Part shown: in pieces, positions 38,418 through 48,177 of the stretch
Layout of the letters: the number at the start of each line of letters is the position of its first letter
Position numbering within the stretch: position 1 is the first letter of the stretch
Assembly: GCA_002077045.2 (NCBI GenBank)
Contig: KZ111154.1
Location: forward strand, 186,001-250,000
Source of the DNA: Rachicladosporium sp. CCFEE 5018
Lineage: Eukaryota > Ascomycota > Dothideomycetes > Cladosporiales > Cladosporiaceae
DNA: 64,000 bases
Reading direction: 5' to 3'
Program-made: the position numbers and the translations under genes
The notes under the pieces: model-generated
What the model was told of the DNA's origin: nothing
Seen by the model: the letters and a program-made list of their open reading frames with translations, nothing else
Database searches by the model: none

Positions 38418-39793
38418 ATGCCTTCCGCAACTGGCCAGAACTGGGAAAAGTACCAGAAAAAGTTCGCCGACGATGAGCCAGACGAGAAGAAGATCACACC
38501 CCTGACAAATGAGTACGTGCCTTGATCACCTCCGCCATGCTAGTCACAGCAAGCTAACCCAGCATCAGGGACATCCAAGTCCTCAAAACCTACAACCTCG
38601 CCCCCTACGCCACAGCCCTCAAAGACCTCGAGAAGAAGATCAAAGACAAACAAACCTCAGTAAACGAGAAGATCGGCGTCAAAGAGTCCGACACCGGCCT
38701 CGCACCACCCCATCTCTGGGATGTCGCCGCCGACCGCCAACGCATGTCCGAAGAGCAACCGCTGCAAGTCGCGCGATGCACGAAAATCATCCAGGACGAG
38801 AAGGACCACGAGAAGAGCAAGTACAACATCAATGTCAAGCAGATCGCGAAGTTTGTTGTCAACTTGGGCGAGAGGGTCAGTCCAACGGACATTGAGGAGG
38901 GAATGAGGGTCGGCGTGGATCGGACGAAGTATCAGATTATGCTGCCGCTACCGCCCAAGATCGATCCGAGTGTTACTATGATGACGGTGGAGGATAAGCC
39001 GGATGTTACTTATGGGGATGTGGGGGGTTGCAAGGATCAGATTGAGAAGTTGAGGGAGGTTGTTGAGATGCCGTTGCTTTCGCCAGAGCGGTTCGTACAT
39101 CTTGGTATAGACCCTCCAAAGGGCGCGCTGCTGTATGGCCCTCCTGGAACTGGCAAGACGCTGTGTGCTCGTGCGGTTGCGAACAGGACAGACGCTACAT
39201 TCATCCGAGTCATCGGCTCTGAATTGGTACAGAAATATGTCGGCGAAGGTGCGCGCATGGTGCGAGAGCTCTTCGAGATGGCACGGACGAAGAAAGCCTG
39301 TATCATCTTCTTCGACGAGATTGATGCAGTAGGTGGCGCGCGCTTCGACGATGGAGCGGGAGGCGACAACGAAGTGCAGCGCACTATGCTGGAACTCATC
39401 ACACAACTCGACGGCTTCGACAGCAGAGGAAACATCAAAGTCATGTTCGCTACAAACAGGCCATCTACCCTCGACCCGGCACTCATGCGACCGGGACGTA
39501 TCGACAGGAAGATCGAGTTCTCGTTACCAAACATGGAAGGACGGGCAAACATCCTAAGGATTCACGCGAAGAGCATGAGTGTGGAACGGGACATCCGATG
39601 GGAGCTGATCTCGAGATTATGCCCAAATAGTACGGGTGCAGAGCTGAGGAGTGTGGCTACGGAGGCAGGTATGTTCGCTATTCGGGCGAGGCGGAAGGTT
39701 GCTAGCGAGAAGGACTTCTTGAGCGCCGTGGAGAAGGTCATCAGGGGAGGGATGAAGTTCAACTCGACTGCGGCTTACGCGCAGTACAACTAG
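38418..39793 (+). CDS. RPT1: 26S proteasome regulatory ATPase RPT1, copy 2
   Basis: 439 residues from exons 38418-38512 and 38569-39793, exactly the exon lengths of copy 1, with a 56-bp intron (donor GTACGT). Only two or three residues differ from copy 1 (NINVK for IINVK; LPNMEG for LPDMEG). Third-position changes are frequent: in the last 120 coding bases I count about 17. Walker A, Walker B and arginine-finger motifs are intact. Strong purifying selection on both copies is the direct reading. Confidence 0.95.
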
Positions 39794-40893
39794 ACGCAAT
39801 GGCAAGGAAGCTCAGGGAACTGTACGATGCTAGGGGCGTTGAGGATGGGAGGCTGCATCTAGCGACGATGGTGGCTACAGCATAGATGCAATGGAAGTGT
39901 ATGAGTGCAAGCACAACGATTTTTCACACGGGCTTCTCCTGTCTCCCGGCGGTGCGAGCAGTCCTCGCACTCGCTCGACGGTGCAGATATCTGTTCTCAA
40001 GACTGCCGCCTGTACCCTATCTCCTAACCGTTGCTTGTGATACACTGACACCATGCCATCACTCAATTCATATCCTGTGGCACATCCATAGCTCGCTAGG
40101 CCGAGCCTATGCGGCTTACTCATCACAGCCCAGTTCACAGCCATTACTTCCCCTCTCGCATCAACAAACATCGTGCAGATCAGCGACTTTATTCCGCACC
40201 CTTGACTGCCTTCATCAGACCCTACAGTCCCATATGTCCGCATAAACCACACTGCTCGGGCAGTCTTCTACGAATTGCAGTCGGGGCAACCGCGCGGCTT
40301 AAGAGATGGTAAGGCTGTAGCCCTACCTTTACTGACCTCACAACGCATTGTCCGTTCATGCGAGATGCTGCATCGGCGGCAGTAGCTCGAGCTGCATCCC
40401 CGCAAATCATCTGCAACATCCCACGCCTATGAGGTCTTTCGGGGAAATGCGATGGAGATTGGTGCCTGAGGGTAATGCAAGGACCTATGACATTGCAGCG
40501 CGACCCTCCCGGAGAGCCTGCAGCCTGCGTTGCACAACGGCCGGCAATCTGGGGCGCATGAAGGCGCACCGGTATGGCAGGAGACATGTGGGGTGGTCGC
40601 GATGATGTGCTTGGATATGAGTATCAGGCGCGACTTTGATGATGGAGCTGACGGCGGGGTGGGGGATCGTGAGAATATTAAGACCTTCCCCTTCTCCAGG
40701 TGCTATCTCTCCAATTCCTCCTTCTCCCTTTGCAGTTTCTTACACTTCTTGACATTGACCCAAAACCCAGGGTGGTAGCACTGTGTTGCGTTCGGAGCGC
40801 TTCTATTCACTACTTGTACTACTTCAGCATTTCTTCCCCCTTTCTCTCAAAGCGGACTACTAGCAGCTCCTTTCGCAGTCACATCTGCTCATT
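39794..40893. other. 1.1-kb intergenic region, copy 2
   Basis: Counterpart of 12133-13219. The first 220 bp after RPT1 are diverged; from about 40013 similarity jumps to about 97 percent. The minus-strand frame seen at 12355-12582 is open here too and is longer (39875-40252), with four substitutions in the shared 75 codons. No domain was recognised. Confidence 0.45.
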
Positions 40894-41568
40894 ATGGGCA
40901 TGCCGCAGCCAGACCCGGATGAATTCCATAACGAGCCTCGAGTCGAGAAGGCAACACAGACCGACTGCAATCGCTGCCCTCAGCTCAACAAAGTCGTCTG
41001 CCGCTGCCGTAAAGGTTGCGCATGCTGCCAGAGCCGTGGTGAGGATAGCGACCACAAGGCCAGATCCCGCTCTGCGACGCCTATCCGCGGCCGGTCCCCG
41101 ACTCCACGCCACCTGGACGACAACGGGATTCAATCTCGACCATTCCCACTGCACCGCACTTACTCGCCCTCCGACAGCAATTCAACCTCTGGCCAGCAAG
41201 GCGTGGAAGCCCATCACCTGGTAGAGCATGAGATCGGAGACCTCGGTCACCATAGTCAGCACTCCATCCGCCTCTCCCTCGCTCGCCGTACTATAGCTTG
41301 GCCACAAGTGCCGTGCAATTCTCCCGCTGGCTCCATGACTCCTGGTCCGAGATCTGGATCACCGAGCGTCATGTCAACATCAGTGTATCTTCCTTCGCGG
41401 GCTTCGACCGAGGCGCTACTGGGGTTCGTTGGAGCAGCGATGGGTGCATCGGGTATCGCACCCAGGGACGGCGATGTGGCGAACTATGTCTATTCGCCGC
41501 TTGTGCTGAGCTACGAAGTTGAGACTGAGACTGAGCTAGAGGGGTTTCGCGACTTTGTTATATGGTGA
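40894..41568 (+). CDS. Cys-rich hypothetical protein, copy 2
   Basis: 224 residues; begins MGMPQPDPDEF like copy 1. The Cys cluster and RSRSATPIRGRSPTPRH segment are conserved. Copy 2 has two extra residues near the end (ETETELEGF against ETEVEGF) and a few substitutions. The DNA is nearly identical to copy 1 across both leader and coding region, so this gene lies in the strongly homogenised part of the block. Confidence 0.6.
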   Translation: MGMPQPDPDEFHNEPRVEKATQTDCNRCPQLNKVVCRCRKGCACCQSRGEDSDHKARSRSATPIRGRSPTPRHLDDNGIQSRPFPLHRTYSPSDSNSTSGQQGVEAHHLVEHEIGDLGHHSQHSIRLSLARRTIAWPQVPCNSPAGSMTPGPRSGSPSVMSTSVYLPSRASTEALLGFVGAAMGASGIAPRDGDVANYVYSPLVLSYEVETETELEGFRDFVIW

Positions 41569-42391
41569 ACGTGTCTAGGGAAGGCTGACTAGATGGTATT
41601 GCTGGCGTTCAAAGGCGTTTTTCTTGGGAGGATGTATGAGTGCTCAGCATGAGGGATATGGGGGAGTATGTTGTGGGAGCATATATGATCGGTTATGGCA
41701 TGTTGGTCTTGATTAGACATGCTTGCATGTACGAATGGCGTTACGTCGGCTGAACTGTAGTGCACGAATTTGGGAAGGCTTTGATTGATGGTCAGTCCAG
41801 GGAAACCCTTCTTCGGGTGATTCTGGATGGGCTAAGCAGAAACAACTTTAGCTCTATAGTGTAAGATCAGCGTACCATCACTATCAACGTGAGCAGATAC
41901 TCGAAACCAGATGTTTTCTGTCGCAAGCCCAGCCCCGTTGTGGCCCAAGGCCCGGATTGTAGAGCGACACCCAGACGGCCACACCACACGTACAGCTCCA
42001 TTTCACGAACACATGCTACAGCTAGCGAGCAGATATTCGGCTTCCTGTAGCGACCGAAGGATAAGAAATCTAACGTCAACTACAGCCACATTGTGCACTT
42101 CTCGGCCGATGTTAGAGACTCTGACAAAAAAGTCGCCGAGCAAAAGTCTCCGACGGAGGATTCGCATAACATTGAATGTACGCGAGCCACGTTGGTCTGA
42201 CTACTCTCGATATATAATGTAATCCGCATTTGAAGTTCCAGGCCATGTTGCTAACGACCTTTTCTCGATCAATACTCGAACTATCAGTCATCATATCGTC
42301 TCCGATATCCGACGCTCTTGCAGCGACTCGCCGTGTCGCCCTGATCTTCCACCACGTAGCCCAATCCCCAGCCAACTACACAAAACCCAAT
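41569..42391. other. intergenic region without recognised gene, copy 2
   Basis: 823 bp matching 13889-14691 with small indels. No gene supported. Confidence 0.4.
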
Positions 42392-43320
42392 ATGACCATC
42401 ACAAGCCCAAAGTTGCAGGACAGTAAGCTTGACCCGCCTCCCTTTCCCCCTTGAGCATACTCTGACCCATCTTCCAAACAGCCAAAGGTTCCGACTGGGA
42501 CGCCATCGCCCGCAACTACAAGCGCTTCTCTACCGGCCCCAGCACGCAGGCTACCAAGCAACTGCTAGCCAGTACCAATGCTTTCCTGCCCTTCTCTCAG
42601 GCGACAGGTATCCTTGACAATGGCTGCGGCCCAGGACCCATCATCTCCGCGATCATCGACAGCCATGGCGCGGAGATACCGGACTCCACGACTCTGCTTG
42701 CTGCGGACTTCAGCCAAGGCATGGTCGACGAAGTCAACGCTACCAAAGCTCGAGGCATCGAAGCCGGCAACGAGACTTGGAAGCGAGTCGAGACAAAGGT
42801 ACTGAACGCCATGGACATGCAAGGCGTACCAGACGAATCGCAAAGCCATGTGACAGCTGGTTGGGTCTACTTCATGACGCCAGACCCGCAGAAATGCCTC
42901 TCCGAGACCCTCAGGATACTGAAACCTGGCGGTGTCCTAGGCTGCACGTCCTGGAAGGGCAGCCAGTGGCTCGACGCCATGAACGTTTTCGGCGAGTTCA
43001 AACCCGATGTGACAATGCCAAAGATGCCTGAGGCGTGGGCTAGCGTCGAAGGCGTGAGAAGAGAGCTTGAGGTAGCAGGTTTCGAGGACGTTCGATCGGA
43101 GGAGGTGACTGTTGAGATGCCGTTCGAGGATGTTGGCGTGCTTACGAAGATGTTGCTGTACGAGATTCCGATGATGAAGGTTTTGACTAACAATCTGTCG
43201 GAGGCAGAAAAAGAGGAATTGGAGCAGATGATCGCTGCGAGCGTGAAGAAGTCGAGTGCTGAGCATCCCGGAAAGTTGCTGGGCGTGGCACTGGTTGGCT
43301 TGGGGCGGAAGAAGACTTAG
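42392..43320 (+). CDS. SAM-dependent class I methyltransferase, copy 2
   Basis: 289 residues from exons 42392-42422 and 42482-43320 (59-bp intron, donor GTAAGC, acceptor AAACAG). Motif I ILDNGCGPGP is unchanged. Most substitutions lie before residue 170 (for example TITSPK at the start, SNAFLPFSQ, EAGNETWKRVETKVL). After that the protein is identical to copy 1, matching the jump in DNA identity at about 43013. Convergent with the MFS gene 170 bp away. Confidence 0.85.
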
Positions 43321-43489
43321 TCGCGTGGAGCAAGTACTGCTGCAATCAATTTGGATGGTCGGTAGTCGTGCTAGCCCGGCTGATATGTTCGCTCGTTGAT
43401 CCAGGGGTGACGTGATACCATTGCTACTGGCACTCGCGTGCTATCACTCGCGTACTGCCCGTGTGCTTGATCCCTGACAGTGGCGATGT

Positions 43490-45630
43490 CTAGGCGTCCT
43501 TCTTCTCCCCACCGCTGCCGTCCTCTTGCGAGCTTGATCCATTCTCGCCACCAGCCTCTGCCTCGCGCCGCTTCTTGTCGAGTGCGAGATCCGGCGCAGG
43601 CGCGAACTTCGACTTTGCTCGGATCCGCTTGCCAAAGAAGTAGAAGATGAAGGGCATGGGGATCAGCAGCACGGAGACGCAGCCGAGAAGGGTAAGACCC
43701 CAATTGATGCCGATACCCTCAAACATGTATGTGGCGAACAGTGGGAAGATTGCACCGAACAGAGAGCGCAGGAGCGTGTTTGCTGCGATTGCAGAGGCAG
43801 CGAACATCAGATAGCTATCGATGATGTAGTTCAGCAGCTGCAGGAAGACTGTGTAGATGCCGAATCCGATCAGCACACCAGATAGCGTCGGAACAATCCA
43901 ATGAATCGTGCCTTGATAGCCCGTCCAGGCGAGCCAGAAGAGACCAACTGCGAAAGAGACGCCTCCAATCATTGGTAAAAGCAATCGCCATTCAGGCACC
44001 GGAACGTTCTCATTCGCTTCCAATTTCTTGACGTAACCTGGATTTTCGAGGAGAAACGCGGCGAAGCCAATGAACACGCCTACGATCAGAGCGAAGTACG
44101 GCAAGCCAGAAACTCCGGGACTGAAGCCGTAGACACGGCCCCAGATGAGGGCGTATGCCGTGAAGGACAGATAGAGGATGCCGTAAAGGAAAGACATCTG
44201 CAGCGGTCGTTAGCATCACTGCATGTCCTCGCATGAGATGATCACTTACATAGATCGTGACCAGTAGAACAATCGGTTCGAGGAATAGGATGCGCAATGG
44301 TCGGCTGACATTCTTTTGAATCAATTCCTTGAAGTCAACTTCGACTTCATCCTGCTTTGCATGGATGCCCCAATTACGAGTCAAGCGTCGAAGCTCAGAC
44401 GCTTTCTCAACCAGGATGATTGGGGGATAACTCTCCTTCTGGAAGAAGAATGCAAGGATCGCAGCGGTGAAGCCCATGATTGCGGGGATGTACTGTGTCC
44501 AGCGCCAGCCCAGGTAGCTCTTCGTGATGAAGCCACCGACCAATGGGCCCAAAAGTGGGCCGTTGAAGATAGTAGCGGAGAAGGCCGCAACGGCGAGACC
44601 TCTGTACTGCGATCTATTAGCATGACTTCAGCACATCGGCACAAGCCTGCAAAAGACTTACCTTGTTATTGAACATGTCTGCGAACACAGCCGGCACGGT
44701 TGTCAACGCGCACGATCCGAAGAGTCCGGCAAAGAATCGACAGATCAGCACAGTCTGTAGATCTTTGGCCACAGACACACCAATCTCGAAGATCCCAAAC
44801 ATGGACGCGGCTAGAATGACGGGCAGTCTCCGACCATACAATTCAGAGAAGGGTGCCCATGCAATGGGCCCGAATGCATAACCCAACACGAACAGCGAGG
44901 TTCCGAGCGTGATAACCTCGTTGCCGACGTGGAAGTGCGCGCCCACTGACATCGAAGCCGCGGAGAAGATCGAAGATGCGAATGTCGCAGATAACGAGTT
45001 GAACACCAACACGCTAAAGATGATGAGCTTCTGCTTGGTCGGCCAGTTCTGAGGATGATTGGGATCATCGTGACCACTGAATTCTACGACGTACTCCTCT
45101 CTGTCTGGTAGGAGAGGAGGATACGGCTTGTTACCGCCGAAATCCGGGAGCTCCTTTTCGGGTCTGCTGCGTGTTTGGCCGACGGTCAAGGAGTGCTGAA
45201 GTCGATGTTGGTTGATGCGCCCTATCGCAGTTGGGTGGCGTTCTAGATATTCGAAGACAGCCCGATCACGGTGAGCGGTGTCCAATCGAGCAATGTTCGT
45301 ACCAGTGGTCATCGTTCGCTGTGCAGACATGGAGGCTGCTTGCGAAGCTCGCCGCGTATTCATGGTCGTCAATGAGCTCAACGAGCTGGTCGCCGATGAT
45401 GCTCGGCTGGCGCGGTTTGGTCGTAAAGGCGCGTCTTCGACCTCCTCCTGCCGGGTCGGTTCTCCCTGTGTCGTAGCATTGGCTGATGGAGTTGGCGGCG
45501 CGGCTGGAACTGATGCCGGATGTTCCGCGAGCCAACGCTCGCGGAGGTTGTCACTGGGATCATAGTCGCGCCAGCGAGAGGGACTTGCATCACGCTCGGC
45601 CCTGAGCCGAGCAGCATCCTCCGAGTTCAT
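43490..45630 (-). CDS. MFS transporter, DHA1 drug/polyamine type, complete copy
   Basis: 677-residue major facilitator protein. Exons: 45630-44662, 44606-44250 and 44197-43490, with introns of 55 and 52 bp (donor GTAAGT in both), giving FADMFNNK-YRGLAVAAF and LVTIY-MSFLYG joins. A long Ser/Pro/Arg-rich cytoplasmic N-terminus precedes the PDDPNHPQNWP-type motif (HDDPNHPQNWPTKQK), which marks DHA1 proteins of the fungal Tpo/Flr group. Hydrophobic segments account for twelve helices. The motif after helix 2 is ELYGRRLPVI, and GPLVGGFI fits the antiporter motif C region. The C-terminus is charged (DKKRREAEAGGENGSS). It probably exports drugs or polyamines by proton antiport; the substrate is not shown. 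The frame is open to a GTG at 45648, but ATG 45630 is conserved in the copy at 50127. Confidence 0.9.
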
Positions 45631-46074
45631 GATATCAGATCGCTGCACAGGCGTTCACGGCGTCGACGCGAGAGAGGAGTGCTGAAGCTCTAGCTTGAGA
45701 GGGGTGTGAGGTCAGGTAGAGATAAGGTGACAACAAGGAAGGATGCAGCTCATGATTCAGCTTGCGTCAAGTTACTCCAGTGGCGCGAGGTCAACAAAGC
45801 GTGTTTACCTGATATCACATAGATGGCGATGCTATCCGCGCCGATGCGACAGACGGAAGTTATTTGCCGCTTTTTCAATGGATGGGCGTCATTAGATTCA
45901 ACGCGTGGCGCTCTGACTCCATCAGTCAGCAAGATTACTGTGCACCTGCATAGCAAAGTGCCAAGCCCGCTTCGCAAACGAAGATACGAGCGACCTACTG
46001 ATCACTCATCAAATTGACAAGCTGATACTGCAGACGCTATCTGAATCAACACAATCTGGAGCTGGTCATAACAT
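45631..46074. other. intergenic region between MFS and F-box genes, copy 2
   Basis: 444 bp, no gene. It aligns with 50128-50557 in contig 3 at perhaps 85-90 percent. In contig 3 the alignment ends 43 bp inside the F-box 3' end, where about 4.4 kb of unrelated sequence follows. Confidence 0.5.
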
Positions 46075-47613
46075 TCAGTACCACCCGTTCCCCTCCTCGC
46101 CCTTCTTGACCATCTTCGGGTTCAGACTGATCATCCTCTGCCCGGGTATACACCCCGAGACTCGACTCTCGAACACACCACTGACGGCCCTACGACCGAT
46201 CTGCGAGAAGCTCTCGTACACCGCATGCTCCTCACCAGCGTCCCGGCCATGTATGGCAGCCCACTCTGGGCTCGTATACGGACTACTCCCATTACCCAAG
46301 TCTGCCCACCGCGTCACAACAATCGCGTGCTTGAACGTATTGATTGGATCATTCTTGTCCTCGCACATCTGTACCTCGATCAAGTACTCTGACGGGCATT
46401 CGGGACACCTTCGCACAGGGCGACAGAAGTCGCACATCGTGACAATGAAGTTCGGTCGTGCAGCCGCAATGGAGATCTTGGGAGCGCGCTTCAGCTGCGA
46501 GATGTACGAATCTGGCGGCCTCGGGACGTGACTTAAGGCGCATTTGCAGATTTGAGTGAGTTCGCCATCTTTCCAGTGGTGGCAGACGGAGAAGAAGGGC
46601 GTGTACTCCTCTCGATCGTAGAGTAGATGTCGCTCTTCGGTAGCGGTGAGCTTCGGCGGTGCCCAGCATTGCGATACAATGCGAAGCAGCAGATGACCGT
46701 CATGTGTGATGTAGCGACTTCGGTGCTTCCAGCCCGAGTCTCGACACTTCCATTGGCGTTCGAGAGACTCGCACTGGATGCCATGCTTTGCTCCGTGAGT
46801 ATCGGCGCGAAGTGCGAGCTGTACGAAGTTGTACGGTAGCTCGCGCAGATGTGTGAGTCGAGTTCGGGGGAGCATCGAGTCTCTGACGAGTGGACAAGAG
46901 TAGACTGGATGCGCGACATAGTCTGCTTTCAGTGACTCCTTCATCGGCGTTAGGCGTCGATGAAAAGCTGCACACTGGAAGCAAAGCAAGTGGTCCGGCA
47001 GTCCTGCGTCAAACGTCCGCAGTAGAAAGGAGATGCGTAGCGTGCGGTTCTCAGGCAGATTGAGCATGTCGAGCGGCTTCTTGCCCACCTTGTCTGCCAG
47101 GATCTTCGTCGATACCGCCAGACTAGCAGCATCGATCTCGTCAAGAAAAGTGGTGATTCGTTGCCAGATCTCCTCAGGTAGCTCCGCAACCATTCTCTCA
47201 TGCACCAGTGAAGTCCTCCTGCGCTCCAATGCTAGGTTCCTCGAGTCAAAGTAGGGATCTCTCAGCTTCTCGAGGTCGGCAGTCGTCAGGTCCACAAGTG
47301 AGTCGAAAGAATCATGATGGGCGAGCCGGTGCATCATGTCGGTATGGTCCTTGACATGATGTTGTTCGCCGACTAGCGTCGACGCTTCGCTGAAGACGGA
47401 GTAGTCGCGCTCACCAAGCTCATTGACCTCTCCATTGTCGGTGGGCTTCGCAACGCGATCACCAGAGATGCGTCGTCGTCGCTTCTCTGCTGCTTTCGCG
47501 TTTGCCTTTTCGACAGCTTCGATACTGTAGGCTCGACTCGATCGAATGCGACGTGAAATGCCTATGACTAGCTTTGCTGGCCAAGTGCCGAATTGAGGCG
47601 CGTTGTAATCCAT
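46075..47613 (-). CDS. F-box-like protein, copy 2
   Basis: 512-residue intronless protein. A basic N-terminal segment (ANAKAAEKRRRRISGDR) is followed by an F-box-like stretch, ELPEEIWQRITTFLDEIDAASLAVSTKILAD (about residues 144-174), the usual site for Skp1 binding in SCF ubiquitin ligases. The remainder contains scattered Cys, with CDFCRPVRRCPECPSE near residue 400 as a possible metal-binding site, and ends EEGNGWY. No leucine-rich or WD repeats are visible, so the substrate-binding part is unknown. ATG 47613 is conserved in the copy at 56563; about fifteen residues differ. It sits between the MFS and NUFIP/CCCH genes, all on the minus strand. Confidence 0.75.
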   Translation of the reverse strand: MDYNAPQFGTWPAKLVIGISRRIRSSRAYSIEAVEKANAKAAEKRRRRISGDRVAKPTDNGEVNELGERDYSVFSEASTLVGEQHHVKDHTDMMHRLAHHDSFDSLVDLTTADLEKLRDPYFDSRNLALERRRTSLVHERMVAELPEEIWQRITTFLDEIDAASLAVSTKILADKVGKKPLDMLNLPENRTLRISFLLRTFDAGLPDHLLCFQCAAFHRRLTPMKESLKADYVAHPVYSCPLVRDSMLPRTRLTHLRELPYNFVQLALRADTHGAKHGIQCESLERQWKCRDSGWKHRSRYITHDGHLLLRIVSQCWAPPKLTATEERHLLYDREEYTPFFSVCHHWKDGELTQICKCALSHVPRPPDSYISQLKRAPKISIAAARPNFIVTMCDFCRPVRRCPECPSEYLIEVQMCEDKNDPINTFKHAIVVTRWADLGNGSSPYTSPEWAAIHGRDAGEEHAVYESFSQIGRRAVSGVFESRVSGCIPGQRMISLNPKMVKKGEEGNGWY

Positions 47614-47989
47614 AGCAATGGAGCAGTTATGCAGGGATCATGCGGTCGAAATGAAGCAATGCCGAACTCCGAACCGCACGCGCCGACCAGTACTGTTGCA
47701 CTCAGGATAGTAGGACGATCATCACATGAGTGCAAGTAGACCACTCGAAATGATACTTAAGGGAATGAAGCACCTGTGAGCAATAAGAGCATCGAAACAT
47801 GGTTCGACAGAGCTGTTGAAGAGAAACCTTCGGCTTCAGCGGATGACATGACGTTCGCAGGCTGACAAAAGTCGATGGACGCTCGCTCCGTAGCCATCCG
47901 TGAATGCGGAATTATAGACTTCGACATACAGCTACAATTAAATGTATCAACCGGCAACTACATGCATGAGGTAAGGTCGTGTTTCCACC
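47614..47989. other. intergenic region between F-box and NUFIP/CCCH genes, copy 2
   Basis: 376 bp closely matching 56564-56938; the last part from 47892 is identical to contig 3. No gene seen. Confidence 0.4.
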
Positions 47990-48077
47990 TCACGCACCGT
48001 TCGATGGCGCGAAGATGCCGGCTGCTCCCAGAGCTTTGATGGCTTTCAGCATCAAGCGGTCCTCCTCGTCCTCTTCT
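47990..48077 (-). CDS. NUFIP/CCCH zinc-finger protein, last 28 codons only (cut by gap)
   Basis: The 3' end of the gene seen whole at 56939-58714: EEDEEDRLMLKAIKALGAAG and the ending IFAPSNGA. The bases are identical to contig 3 as far as they go. The break at 48078 is an assembly end. Confidence 0.9.
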
Positions 48078-48177
48078 NNNNNNNNNNNNNNNNNNNNNNN
48101 NNNNNNNNNNNNNNNNNNNNNNNNNNNNNNNNNNNNNNNNNNNNNNNNNNNNNNNNNNNNNNNNNNNNNNNNNNNNN
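48078..48177. other. assembly gap of 100 N
   Basis: Second placeholder run of exactly 100 bases. The left side is the NUFIP/CCCH 3' end and the right side is the interior of an MFS gene. In contig 3 these two genes lie almost 9 kb apart in the opposite order, so the join cannot be a small gap in a continuous chromosome. A continuous frame across it is artificial. Confidence 0.98.

Noticed and set aside
277..45630. True tandem segmental duplication on one chromosome
   Set aside because: The 100-base overlap between contig 1 end and contig 3 start, and implausible gene order at both gaps, favour two homologous copies placed in series by the assembly.
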